Of a DNA stretch of 33,793 nt, positions 18,156-25,770 are shown in pieces. Numbering within the stretch: the first letter of the stretch is position 1; each line of letters opens with the position of its first letter. The stretch comes from Burkholderiales bacterium Ga0074133 (GTDB taxonomy: Bacteria; Pseudomonadota; Gammaproteobacteria; Burkholderiales; Burkholderiaceae_C). The notes beneath the pieces were generated by a model that worked only from the letters and a program-made list of their open reading frames with translations, did no database searches and was not told the DNA's origin. A program made the translations under genes and the position numbers. The stretch spans positions 1-33,793 of the forward strand of contig LNEG01000175.1 in the NCBI GenBank assembly GCA_001464865.1, in the 5' to 3' direction.

Positions 18156-18182
18156 CTTTCACCAAACTGACCGCTCTCTGAC
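18123..18182. promoter_or_regulatory. Two direct repeats upstream of the transporter (possible regulator sites)
   Basis: ACTGACCACGCTCTGAC at 18123-18139 and ACTGACCGCTCTCTGAC at 18166-18182 match at 15 of 17 positions. They are 43 bases apart, about four helical turns, so they would face the same side of the DNA. They flank the distal arm of the leader inverted repeat. No regulator is identified. Confidence 0.45.
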
Positions 18183-18348
18183 AACTTAGGGTGAAACCCG
18201 CACGCTTACTTCCGACATGCGGGAGTTGCGCGATTTCAGGCGGTTGGCAGGCCTGCAAGGCTGACAGGCTCGGGCTGCATGGCGCAGCGATTTGTCAGCC
18301 TGAATCGAAAAAACGGTGCGTTCTGGCAACGCCGCACGGCGGGCCGCA

Positions 18349-19002
18349 TCAGCCCCGCGGGGGCAGGCCCGAGCCGATCTGGCCCACGGCGTCCCACTGG
18401 CCGCTTTCAAACCAGGGGTCGGCATCGAGGTAGGCGCGCAGCATCGGCAGGCCGTCCAGGCCCCAGAAAACTTTTCCATCCACTTCAAACGCTGGCACGC
18501 CAAACACCCCTGCGGCCTGCGCGGCCTCGGTGTTGGCCCGCAAGAAGGCCTTGGGCGCGTCGCTCGCGGCATCCTGGCCGGTGCGGATCTGCTCGGCCAG
18601 TTCGGCCGCCAGGGCGCTCAGCCGCCCCGCGTCGAGCGCATCGTGCCCGCCCTGCCAAACGTGGCGCAGGACGGCACCGGCCACAAAGCGGTTGATCAGG
18701 CCGTCGTCGCTGCAGGCCAGCGACTGGCGCAGCAGGGGCAGCGGGTTGAACGGGTGGCGCGCCGGCATCTGCAGCGGCGTGCCCTGCGCATGGCCCAGCC
18801 ACGTGACATGGCGGTAGGTCCAGTCGCGCTTGGGCGCAATCCCCGCAGGCCCGGGGTTGCCATGCTGCTGCAGCAGTGCGCCCAGAAGCACGGGCTTGTA
18901 GGCCACGCTGTAGCTCAGGCCTTCGAGCACCTCGGGCAAGCGCTCGAACGCCAGCCAGGCATAGGGCGAGACAAAGTCGAGATAGAACGTGATGCGTTTC
19001 AT
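18349..19002 (-). CDS. 2-hydroxychromene-2-carboxylate isomerase-like (DsbA-fold) protein
   Basis: A 217-residue thioredoxin-fold protein of the kappa-GST/NahD group. The ATG at 19002 (MKRITFYLDFVSPYAWLAFERLP) is preceded by AAGGAG nine bases away; an in-frame Met 12 codons earlier lacks support. SPYAW holds the serine that replaces the redox cysteine of DsbA and positions glutathione in HCCA isomerases. VFGVPAFEVDGKVFWGLDGLPML contains the cis-proline and C-terminal helix typical of the family. NahD isomerises a naphthalene-pathway intermediate, but no aromatic-degradation genes are adjacent. A general glutathione-dependent isomerase or transferase is the safer call. Confidence 0.85.
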   Translation of the reverse strand: MKRITFYLDFVSPYAWLAFERLPEVLEGLSYSVAYKPVLLGALLQQHGNPGPAGIAPKRDWTYRHVTWLGHAQGTPLQMPARHPFNPLPLLRQSLACSDDGLINRFVAGAVLRHVWQGGHDALDAGRLSALAAELAEQIRTGQDAASDAPKAFLRANTEAAQAAGVFGVPAFEVDGKVFWGLDGLPMLRAYLDADPWFESGQWDAVGQIGSGLPPRG

Positions 19003-19108
19003 GGCGAAGGTCTCCTTGGCAAATTCGTTCATCGGCATTCAGAACACGGCGCACCCGGGGTACGGGCGTGGACTGCTGCGCAGTGCGCAGCTTCTCCCCA
19101 AGGCTGCG

Positions 19109-19363
19109 TCAGGCCGACGGCGGGGCAATCCCCGCACGTGCGAGCAACTGCAGCCAGATGCCGCGCCGCAGGCTGGCATCGGCGCGTGACCAGACACGGA
19201 TCTCGTCCAACGTGCGAAAGCAGCCCTCGCAATGGCTGCGGTCGGGCGACATCCGGCACACCGAAATGCACGGAGAGGGCACCAGTTCGGCCGATTCAGG
19301 GTCAAAATGGCCTGCAGCCCTTGTTTCATTTGCCCTGGTAGCTAGCAAATCTATAGCATTCAT
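19109..19363 (-). CDS. DUF1289 family protein, N terminus encoded by a dispersed repeat
   Basis: An 84-residue protein. The conserved core is CISVCRMSPDRSHCEGCFRTLDEIRVW (given here as the Cys pattern C-x3-C...C-x2-C with RTLDEI), typical of DUF1289, a small probable metal-binding family. Its ATG overlaps the stop of the YbaK-like gene as ATGA, with AGGAG about ten bases before, so the two should be translationally coupled. The first 20 or so codons (from MNAIDLLATRANETR to GHFD) coincide with a dispersed intergenic repeat at 19300-19359. The function of DUF1289 proteins is unknown to me. The core call is secure; the start depends on coupling. Confidence 0.8.
   Translation of the reverse strand: MNAIDLLATRANETRAAGHFDPESAELVPSPCISVCRMSPDRSHCEGCFRTLDEIRVWSRADASLRRGIWLQLLARAGIAPPSA
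19300..19359 (-). repeat. Comamonadaceae-type repeat, copy A, inside a coding region
   Basis: On the minus strand it begins GCTATAGATTTGCTAGCTACC and ends GGGCTGCAGGCCATTTTGACC (split here at 20 bases or fewer in sense blocks GCTAT, TAGC, GGGC, AGGCC). It aligns with copy B at 6940-7000. I remember elements of this shape as common in Comamonadaceae intergenic DNA; here the element is translated. Confidence 0.6.
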
Positions 19364-19875
19364 GGCGTGATGGTCTCCTGCGCCGGTGCAGGCTCCTGCA
19401 CCACATCCACCACGGGCGCGCCGGTCAGCCGCGCCAGGTCCGAGGGATGCAGAGCGAACACGGCGTGCGGGTGCCCGGCGGCGGCCCACACCACATCAAA
19501 GCGCAGCAGGTCACGGTCGATCAGCGTGACCGGCAGCGTGGCGTGTGCCAGCGGGGCCACGCCGCCGATGGAAAACCCGGTGCGCTGCTTGACGAACTCC
19601 GCGTCCGCCCGGCCCACCTTGCCCACGTGGGCCTCGACCTTTTTCTCATCCACACGCCGGTCGCCCGAAGTGACCACCAGCACCGCAGCGTCATCGCTCT
19701 TGCGGCGAAAGATGATGCTCTTGGCCACCTGCCCGACCAGGATGCCCAGTGCATCGGCAGCCTGCTGCGCGGTGCGGGCTGCGTCGTCGAGCATGCGCGG
19801 CGCATGGGGATGCCCGGCGCGGAGCAGCTCTGCCGCAACGCGCTGCATGCCCTCAGGAACGTTCTGTATATTCAT
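19360..19875 (-). CDS. YbaK/EbsC-like aminoacyl-tRNA editing domain protein
   Basis: A 171-residue protein formed almost entirely of the YbaK/ProRS-INS editing domain. GQVAKSIIFRR contains the conserved lysine that holds the tRNA 3' end. GFSIGGVAPLAHA is the family's substrate-pocket loop, and VLVVTSGDRRVD is a core strand. Members hydrolyse mischarged tRNAs such as Cys-tRNA(Pro) or Ala-tRNA(Pro) in the cytoplasm; which one applies here cannot be read. The ATG at 19875 starts right at the domain, but no strong ribosome site precedes it. It is divergent from the diguanylate cyclase gene and its stop overlaps the DUF1289 start. Confidence 0.88.
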   Translation of the reverse strand: MNIQNVPEGMQRVAAELLRAGHPHAPRMLDDAARTAQQAADALGILVGQVAKSIIFRRKSDDAAVLVVTSGDRRVDEKKVEAHVGKVGRADAEFVKQRTGFSIGGVAPLAHATLPVTLIDRDLLRFDVVWAAAGHPHAVFALHPSDLARLTGAPVVDVVQEPAPAQETITP

Positions 19876-20069
19876 GAACTCTAGGAGAATTGATAGACAC
19901 GGAAAGCATGTCATGGACGGCGGCAGCGATACGCTGCGGCTTTCATCACGCGGCCGGTGCAGCGGCTTCCGGGCCAGCCAACCGTTCCGCACCGGCCAGG
20001 TATAGATTGACGCTCCGCCGCTCCCGCCATGGCACCCGCTGGTGGATGCGAGCCTACCCTGCATTGTCC

Positions 20070-21812
20070 ATGAAGCTGTTTCGCGCGTTCCTGTTGTTGT
20101 GCATGGCCCTGCTGGGCGCGCTCCCGGCAGCCGCTGCCACGCCTCTGGTGCTGCAGGCGGGCCCCGAGGGCATGTCGCTGGGCGGCACCCGCCATCTCCA
20201 GTGGCTCAGCGATGACACGGGCCAGCTCTCGCTGGAGGACGTGCAGAGCCCGGTCCATGCGGGCCGGTTTGCCCTGGCGCCGCCCGCAGCGCTGCGCTAT
20301 GCCACCCAACGCGCGCAGTGGTTCAGAGTCGAAGTGGAGCAGCGCGAGCCCGGGGGCGACTGGCTGCTGGCCACATCCACCACGGCGCTCGGCGATGTAC
20401 GGTTCTACGGCCCGTTCGACGCCTCTGGCAAGGCACTGGGAGCCCCGGTGCACACCGGCCAGTCGCAGCCCTACGCCAGCCGGCCGCTGGGCAGCGAGCG
20501 CATCGTGATGCGCCTGCAGCTGCCGCTGCCGGGCACCTACACGGTGTACGCGCGGATCTCCAGCGAGGCCGCCCCGATCCTGGGCATGTCGGTCTGGGAA
20601 ACGGCGCAGTACCTGCAATGGCGCCAGCACAAGCGGCTTTTTGATGGCATCTGCTACGGCATCCTGCTGGCCCTGCTGGTCTACAACACCGTGCTCGCCA
20701 GCGTGTTCCGCATCCCGGCGTACGTGTACTACCTGGGTCAGTGCGTTTTTGCGCTGCTGACGCTGGCCGCCTACAACGGACATGCTGCGCACTACCTGTG
20801 GGGCGATTGGCCATGGTGGCAGGAGCGCGGCCATGTCGTGCTGCCGGGCCTGTGGATGCTGTTTGGCGCTCAGTTCGCACGCAGCTTCCTGGAAACCCGG
20901 CAGTTGCCCTATCTCGATCGACCGCTGCAGACCATGTCCTGGATCGCAGCCGGGAGCGCCCTGCTGGGCCTGGCCGGTTGGTTCGGCGCTTCACAGACCA
21001 TCAACGAGGTCCTGGCCAGCGTGGGCTCGCTGTTCTGCATCGTTGCAGCAGTGGTGGTGATGCGCCGCGGCCTCGCTGCAGCGCGCTGGTACCTCGGGGG
21101 GCAGGCGCTGCTGTTCCTGTCGGCGCTGGGCGTGGTGCTGGTGAACTGGCAGGTGATGAATGCGCCCTGGATCGTGGCCTACGGGCTGCAAAGCGGCGTG
21201 GCGGCCGAGCTGGTGGTGTTTGCCATTGCACTGAGCACCCGCATCAACGGCATGCGTGCCTCACAGGAGGCGCTGCGCCTGCATGCCGATCACCTGGCCC
21301 AGGCCGCCGCCACCGACCCGCTCACCGGGCTGGCCAATCGTGCGGGCCTGGCACAGGGCGCCGCCCGGGTGCTCAACGATGGCTTGCCCCATGCGTTGAT
21401 GCTGCTGGACCTGGACCACTTCAAGCCCATCAACGACCAGCACGGGCATGACGCCGGAGACGCCGTGCTGCTGGGAGTGGCACGCCGGCTGCAGGCCCAC
21501 ATGCGAGCAGGCGACATGGTCGCGCGCCTGGGCGGGGACGAATTCGTCATCCTGATCAAGAGCGACCTGTCGCACGAGGGGCTTTCCGCGCTTGCCCATC
21601 GCCTGGGCGCAGCGGTGAGCAAGCCGCTGGACGTGGATGGCCGCCTGCTGTCCGTGGGAGTCAGCACGGGCATTGCGCGCAGCCCCCAGGACGGGCGCAC
21701 GCTGACAGAACTCATGCGGAGTGCCGACCAGGCCATGTACGTGGCCAAGCAGACGGGCAGCGGTCACGCATTCCACAAGGCAGACGCCGGACCGGCGCGG
21801 GCTACGCTGTAG
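20070..21812 (+). CDS. Membrane diguanylate cyclase, 7TMR-DISM sensor with GGDEF domain
   Basis: A 580-residue protein. A signal peptide (residues 1-24, MKLFRAFLLLCMALLGALPAAAA) starts the chain, which is why the ATG at 20070 is chosen; it has no clear ribosome site, and an in-frame ATG at 20046 is an alternative. Residues 25-185 form a periplasmic DISMED2-type beta domain. Residues 190-385 contain about seven helices (7TMR-DISM_7TM). The GGDEF domain covers about 410-575, with DPLTGLANR, LDLDHFKPIND and an intact RLGGDEF near 488-493. RAGD five residues before GGDEF is a complete inhibitory I-site. It should make cyclic di-GMP in response to an extracellular, possibly sugar-like, signal and be product-inhibited. 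It overlaps the convergent HMG-CoA lyase gene by 11 bases. Confidence 0.94.
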   Translation: MKLFRAFLLLCMALLGALPAAAATPLVLQAGPEGMSLGGTRHLQWLSDDTGQLSLEDVQSPVHAGRFALAPPAALRYATQRAQWFRVEVEQREPGGDWLLATSTTALGDVRFYGPFDASGKALGAPVHTGQSQPYASRPLGSERIVMRLQLPLPGTYTVYARISSEAAPILGMSVWETAQYLQWRQHKRLFDGICYGILLALLVYNTVLASVFRIPAYVYYLGQCVFALLTLAAYNGHAAHYLWGDWPWWQERGHVVLPGLWMLFGAQFARSFLETRQLPYLDRPLQTMSWIAAGSALLGLAGWFGASQTINEVLASVGSLFCIVAAVVVMRRGLAAARWYLGGQALLFLSALGVVLVNWQVMNAPWIVAYGLQSGVAAELVVFAIALSTRINGMRASQEALRLHADHLAQAAATDPLTGLANRAGLAQGAARVLNDGLPHALMLLDLDHFKPINDQHGHDAGDAVLLGVARRLQAHMRAGDMVARLGGDEFVILIKSDLSHEGLSALAHRLGAAVSKPLDVDGRLLSVGVSTGIARSPQDGRTLTELMRSADQAMYVAKQTGSGHAFHKADAGPARATL

Positions 21813-22719
21813 CGGCAGCCCGCTTGTTGAGAAGCGCCACCGCCACACGCGACGCAGGCGCACGCCCCAGGAAACCGCTGATGTACGCGCCCGCATCGAT
21901 GAGCTTGTCCAGATCGATGCCTGTCTCGATACCCATGCCCTGCAGCATGTAAACCACGTCTTCGGTGGCCACGTTGCCGGTGGCGCCCTTCGCATACGGG
22001 CAGCCCCCCAAACCGGCAATCGACGCCTGGAAGTTCCACACGCCCAGTTGCATCGCGGCCAGCGTGTTGGACAACGCCTGGCCGTACGTGTCGTGAAAGT
22101 GGCCCGACACGTCGTCGATGCCGAAGTGTTGCAGCGTGGCCTCCAGTGCGCGCTGCACCCGGAGGGGCGTGCCCACGCCAATGGTGTCTGCAACGTCCAC
22201 GCGCTGCACACCGATGCACTTGAGCAGGCTGGCGAGATACGCCACGCGCTCGGGTGCAATGTCGCCTTCGTAGGGGCAGCCGACCGTACAGCTCATGGCG
22301 CCACGCACGCGGATGCCCGCGGCCAGAGCGGCCTGCACCACGGGCGCAAAGCGCTCGATGCTCTCGGCAATGCTGCAGTTGATATTGCGCTGGCTGAAGG
22401 CCTCGCTGGCCGATCCGAACACCACGATTTCATCGGGCCTGTCGGGCACCGCCGCTTCAAAGCCCTTGAGGTTGGGCGTGAGCACCGAGTACGCCACGCC
22501 CTGCTGGCGCGCGATGCCGCCCATTACCTCGTGGTTGTCGGCCATCTGCGGCACCCACTTGGGCGACACGTAGCTGGTGACCTCGATTTCCTGGAGGCCC
22601 GCAGCCTGCAGGCGGTGTACCAGCTCGATCTTGACGGCGGCGGGCACGGGGAGTTTTTCATTCTGCAGGCCGTCACGCGGGCCGACATCGATGAGTTGAA
22701 CGCGGGAAGGAATGCTCAT
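21802..22719 (-). CDS. mvaB: Hydroxymethylglutaryl-CoA lyase
   Basis: A 305-residue TIM-barrel lyase that splits HMG-CoA to acetoacetate and acetyl-CoA, the last step of leucine breakdown. VQLIDVGPRDGLQNEK gives the catalytic Arg/Asp segment, GHFHDTYGQA the metal-binding histidines, and GLGGCPYAKGATGNVATED the family signature with its active-site cysteine. The ATG at 22719 fits family starts; an in-frame GTG eight codons earlier is less likely. The other leucine genes lie further right, beyond an inserted LysR-BKACE cassette. Overlap with the convergent cyclase gene is 11 bases, including a GCTACGCTGTAGC palindrome. Confidence 0.95.
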   Translation of the reverse strand: MSIPSRVQLIDVGPRDGLQNEKLPVPAAVKIELVHRLQAAGLQEIEVTSYVSPKWVPQMADNHEVMGGIARQQGVAYSVLTPNLKGFEAAVPDRPDEIVVFGSASEAFSQRNINCSIAESIERFAPVVQAALAAGIRVRGAMSCTVGCPYEGDIAPERVAYLASLLKCIGVQRVDVADTIGVGTPLRVQRALEATLQHFGIDDVSGHFHDTYGQALSNTLAAMQLGVWNFQASIAGLGGCPYAKGATGNVATEDVVYMLQGMGIETGIDLDKLIDAGAYISGFLGRAPASRVAVALLNKRAAATA

Positions 22720-22767
22720 GGGGCTACCAGTTTGAGAGGGCACAAAACGCCAAGGATGCTCGATTGT

Positions 22768-22786
22768 CCGGCGTGCCCCCCGCCGG
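22768..22786 (-). terminator. Hairpin after the LysR gene
   Basis: CCGGCG at 22768-22773 and CGCCGG at 22781-22786 form a six-pair GC stem between the LysR stop and the HMG-CoA lyase start. No T-run follows on the minus strand, so it is a weak candidate. Confidence 0.3.
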
Positions 22787-22827
22787 GGCTACCCCATTTT
22801 CTGCCAGTCGATACGCCGGACCTGCCA

Positions 22828-23745
22828 TCAGGCAGCCACTGCATTCGCGCCTTCCACCTCGTCGCGCAGCAGGGCCACCATGGCCTGCGCCGCCAGCGAC
22901 AGCGGCCGCCCGCGCAGCGTGATCAGGCCGATGGGCCGGTGCAGCACCGGCGCCTTCAGCGGCCGGGTGACCACTTCGGGCCGCTGCACCACCTGCGCGG
23001 CCAGCTCGGGCAGCGCGCTCACGCCCAGCCCTGCGGCGACCATGGCGGCAATGGTGGCCAGGTGCTCTACCTCGTAGCGGGGCGCAAAACGGATGCGGTG
23101 GGTCAGCAGCGCCTCTTGCGCGTACTGGCGCACACTGGTGCCGGCGGGCATGGAGATGTGCGGCAGCGCGGCCACATCGGCCCACGCCACGGCGCTGCGG
23201 CCGCGGGCCAGCGGGTGTTGGCGGCCCATCAGCAGCACAAAACGGTCGGACACCAGCGGGGTGTAGTCCAGGTCGGCATAGGCCGGGTTGGCTGCCGTGA
23301 GGGCAAAGTCCACCCGGCCCGCGCGCACCATGTCAAACGCCGGGCCGGCCAGGCTGTCAAACAGCTCCAGCTGCACGCCCGGGTACCGGGCAGCAAAGCG
23401 GGCGAAGGCACGGGGCACCGCCCCTGCGGCCAGCGACGGCAGGGCCGCCAGCGCAATGCGGCCCACCTGCAGCTGCGCCACCTCCTGCACGCGGCGCACG
23501 GTTTCATCCATCTGGTGGCGCAAAAAGCGCGCCTGTTCGGCAAACACCTCGCCAGCCTGGGTGAGCTGCACCGTGCGCGTGGTGCGGTCAAACAGCCGCG
23601 CGCCCAGCATCTCTTCCAGCCGCGCAACGGTGCCCGACACCGCCGACTGCGACAGGTGCATCTGCAGCGCCGTACGCCGAAAGCTGAGCGTTTCGGCCAG
23701 CGAAAGGAACACATCCACCTCGCGGGCAGACCAATTGATCTTCAT
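22828..23745 (-). CDS. LysR-family transcriptional regulator
   Basis: A 305-residue regulator. The N-terminal winged helix spans residues 5-64 (EVDVFLSLAETLSFRRTALQMHLSQSAVSGTVARLEEMLGARLFDR pattern: helix-turn-helix then wing). A PBP2-like effector domain covers about 90-295. It is divergent from the dehydrogenase-BKACE-Bug operon across exactly 100 bases, the usual layout for a LysR protein that controls its neighbour in response to a pathway ligand. The gene is followed by HMG-CoA lyase on the same strand after 108 bases, so readthrough into that gene is possible. The effector is unknown. Confidence 0.93.
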   Translation of the reverse strand: MKINWSAREVDVFLSLAETLSFRRTALQMHLSQSAVSGTVARLEEMLGARLFDRTTRTVQLTQAGEVFAEQARFLRHQMDETVRRVQEVAQLQVGRIALAALPSLAAGAVPRAFARFAARYPGVQLELFDSLAGPAFDMVRAGRVDFALTAANPAYADLDYTPLVSDRFVLLMGRQHPLARGRSAVAWADVAALPHISMPAGTSVRQYAQEALLTHRIRFAPRYEVEHLATIAAMVAAGLGVSALPELAAQVVQRPEVVTRPLKAPVLHRPIGLITLRGRPLSLAAQAMVALLRDEVEGANAVAA

Positions 23746-23748
23746 GGC

Positions 23749-23764
23749 CGATCAGTCTATCGAA
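23749..23764. promoter_or_regulatory. Possible LysR box (T-N11-A) in the divergent spacer
   Basis: CGATCAGTCTATCGAA contains symmetric arms CGAT and ATCG and satisfies T-N11-A (T at 23752, A at 23764). It lies beside the LysR start codon, suited to autoregulation. The motif is short and could be chance. Confidence 0.3.
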
Positions 23765-23845
23765 AAAGACCTCTGGACCGCGCAATGAGGGCTGCCTAGA
23801 CTGGCCTCCGAAGCGACCGGATTTGCCAAAAAACAAGGAGACAGG

Positions 23846-24838
23846 ATGGACCCGATGGACAACAGCTCGCCACGCAACGCCCGCACCGTGGTCGTCGGTG
23901 GCGGCACCATGGGCGCCGATGTGGCTGTGGTGCTGGCCCGGGGCGGCGCCCACGTCACGGTGGTAGACCCGCACGCCGACCGGCGCGCCCTGCTGCGGCC
24001 CCACATCGCACAAGAGCTGGCCGCCGCAGGCCAGGCCACCCACGCCGGCCCGGTGCAGGTGTGCGCCACGCTGCAGGATGTGGACTGGAACGGCGTGGTG
24101 CTGGTGGTCGAATGCATCACCGAGCAACTGGCCGCCAAGCAAAAGCTGTTTGCCGAGCTGGAAGCCGTAGCGCCCCCCAGCGCCGTGCTGGCCAGCAACA
24201 GCTCGGGCTTTCCCATCAGCGCCATCGCCCAGGGGCTGGCCACGGCGCAGCGCATGCTGGGGCTGCACTTCTTCATGCCTGCCCACCTGGTGCCGCTGGT
24301 GGAGGTCGTGCTGGGCGAGCGCAGCGACCCGGCACTGGGCACCTGGCTGCACGCTTTCATGCGCGGTTGCGGCAGCGTGCCGGTGCTGGTCAAGAAGGAC
24401 AAGCCCGGCTTTCTGGCCAACCGCATGCAGCATGCGCTCTCGCGCGAGGCGTTTGCACTCATCGACGAAGGCATTGCCTCGCCCGAAGACGTGGACGCCG
24501 CCGTGCGCTTCGGCTTCGGCTTCCGCTTTCTGGCGGCAGGCCCTGTGCTGCAGCGCGACCACGCGGGCATCGAGGTGCACACCGCCGCTGCCGCCACCAT
24601 GTACCCCACGCTCTCGAGCACCGACGTGCCCGCCCAGGCGCTGCGCGAAAAGGTAGCCCAGGGCCAGCTCGGCATGAAGACCGGCAAGGGCTTTTTTGAC
24701 TGGCCCGAAGACCGCAAGCGGGCGGAGCGTACGCGCTACGACACCCTGCTGCGCCAGGGCCTGGCGCTGCTGGCCAGCGAGCTGCCCACCATCGAGCCAC
24801 CTGCCGACACTGCCACCCCTACCGGAGATCGTTCATGA
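23846..24838 (+). CDS. 3-hydroxyacyl-CoA dehydrogenase-type NAD-dependent dehydrogenase
   Basis: A 330-residue oxidoreductase. AAGGAG lies six to seven bases before the ATG. The Rossmann fold begins at VVVGGGTMGADVA (about residues 15-27). HFFMPAHLVPLVEVV near residue 150 carries the catalytic His, and KPGFLANRMQHALSREAFALIDEGIAS begins the C-terminal helical domain. Length and motifs resemble single-domain members such as carnitine or gulonate dehydrogenases as much as fatty-acid enzymes. It starts an operon with the BKACE gene (ATGA overlap) and a Bug receptor. I infer that it oxidises a beta-hydroxy acid to the beta-keto acid used by the next enzyme. Confidence 0.88.
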   Translation: MDPMDNSSPRNARTVVVGGGTMGADVAVVLARGGAHVTVVDPHADRRALLRPHIAQELAAAGQATHAGPVQVCATLQDVDWNGVVLVVECITEQLAAKQKLFAELEAVAPPSAVLASNSSGFPISAIAQGLATAQRMLGLHFFMPAHLVPLVEVVLGERSDPALGTWLHAFMRGCGSVPVLVKKDKPGFLANRMQHALSREAFALIDEGIASPEDVDAAVRFGFGFRFLAAGPVLQRDHAGIEVHTAAAATMYPTLSSTDVPAQALREKVAQGQLGMKTGKGFFDWPEDRKRAERTRYDTLLRQGLALLASELPTIEPPADTATPTGDRS

Positions 24839-25701
24839 CCGCATCGCCCGCATTGCAAGCATCCGCAGCCACTGCCAGCCCGTGGGCCGACCCGCTGATC
24901 GTGACCGTAGCGCCCAACGGCGCCTACAAGCAGCCCGCCGACCACCCGGCCGTGCCCATCACCCCCGCCACGCTGGCCACCACGGCCAAGGCCTGCCTGG
25001 ATGCCGGAGCCGCCATGCTGCACATGCACATCCGCGATGCGCAAGGCCGCCACAGCCTGGATGTGGAGGGCTACCGCGAAGCCCAGCGCGTGGTGCGCCA
25101 GGCCGTGGGCGACGCCATGGTGATCCAGATCACCAGCGAAGCTGCGGGCGTGTACCAGGCGCCCGCGCAGATCGCCATGGTCGAAGCCTTGCAGCCCGAG
25201 GCGGTGTCCATCGGCCTGCGCGAGGTGGACAAACCCGAGATCGGCGAAGCCGGTCTGCAGCGCTTCTTCACCGGCCTCGCCCGGCACCGCACCATGGTGC
25301 AGGTCATTCTGTACGACGTAGCTGACCTGCGCCGCTGGCAGGCCCTGCGCGCCAGCGGCGTGGTGCCCGATGCGCCCTGGTTCCTGCTGTTTGTACTGGG
25401 CCGATACAGCGCCGGGCAGACCTCCAGCCCGCGCGACCTGCTGCCGTTCCTGAACGCCCACGAAGGCACCGAACCGTGGGCGGTGTGTGCCTTCGGCGCA
25501 GCCGAAAACGCCTGCGTGGCAGCCGCCGCCGTGTTTGGCGGCCATGCCCGCGTAGGGTTCGAGAACAACCTGCTGTGCAAGGACGGCAGCCGGGCGCCTG
25601 ACAACACCGCACTGGTGCACCAGGCTGTGGAAGCCGGCATCGCGCTGGGCCGCCCGCTGGCCACTGCAGCCGACATTCGCCAGCGCTTTGGCGCGGCCTG
25701 A
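24835..25701 (+). CDS. BKACE (DUF849) beta-keto acid cleavage enzyme
   Basis: A 288-residue TIM-barrel enzyme. Motifs of the family are TVAPNGAYK at the start, AAMLHMHIRDAQGRHSLD with the two zinc-binding histidines, ITSEAAGVY, SIGLREVDKPEIGE, FVLGRYSAGQ and ARVGFENN with the zinc-binding Glu. BKACE enzymes combine a beta-keto acid with acetyl-CoA to give acetoacetate and a new acyl-CoA; known examples include 3-keto-5-aminohexanoate and dehydrocarnitine cleavage. The start codon overlaps the previous stop as ATGA, so the dehydrogenase and this enzyme are co-translated. The substrate is not known. The carnitine route usually has a thioesterase too, and none is seen here. Confidence 0.92.
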   Translation: MTASPALQASAATASPWADPLIVTVAPNGAYKQPADHPAVPITPATLATTAKACLDAGAAMLHMHIRDAQGRHSLDVEGYREAQRVVRQAVGDAMVIQITSEAAGVYQAPAQIAMVEALQPEAVSIGLREVDKPEIGEAGLQRFFTGLARHRTMVQVILYDVADLRRWQALRASGVVPDAPWFLLFVLGRYSAGQTSSPRDLLPFLNAHEGTEPWAVCAFGAAENACVAAAAVFGGHARVGFENNLLCKDGSRAPDNTALVHQAVEAGIALGRPLATAADIRQRFGAA

Positions 25702-25770
25702 CACACGCATTTCATCCATCGACTCCAACCCGCACCAGACGGGCTTCAACCATCCCCACCGGAGACAGAC

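Noticed and set aside
20003..20010. TATAGA upstream of the diguanylate cyclase as a -10 box
   Set aside because: No acceptable -35 hexamer at 16-18 bases, so not listed as a promoter.
21721..23799. A 692-codon frame across the HMG-CoA lyase and LysR genes
   Set aside because: It spans two well-supported genes on the other strand and has no recognisable domain.
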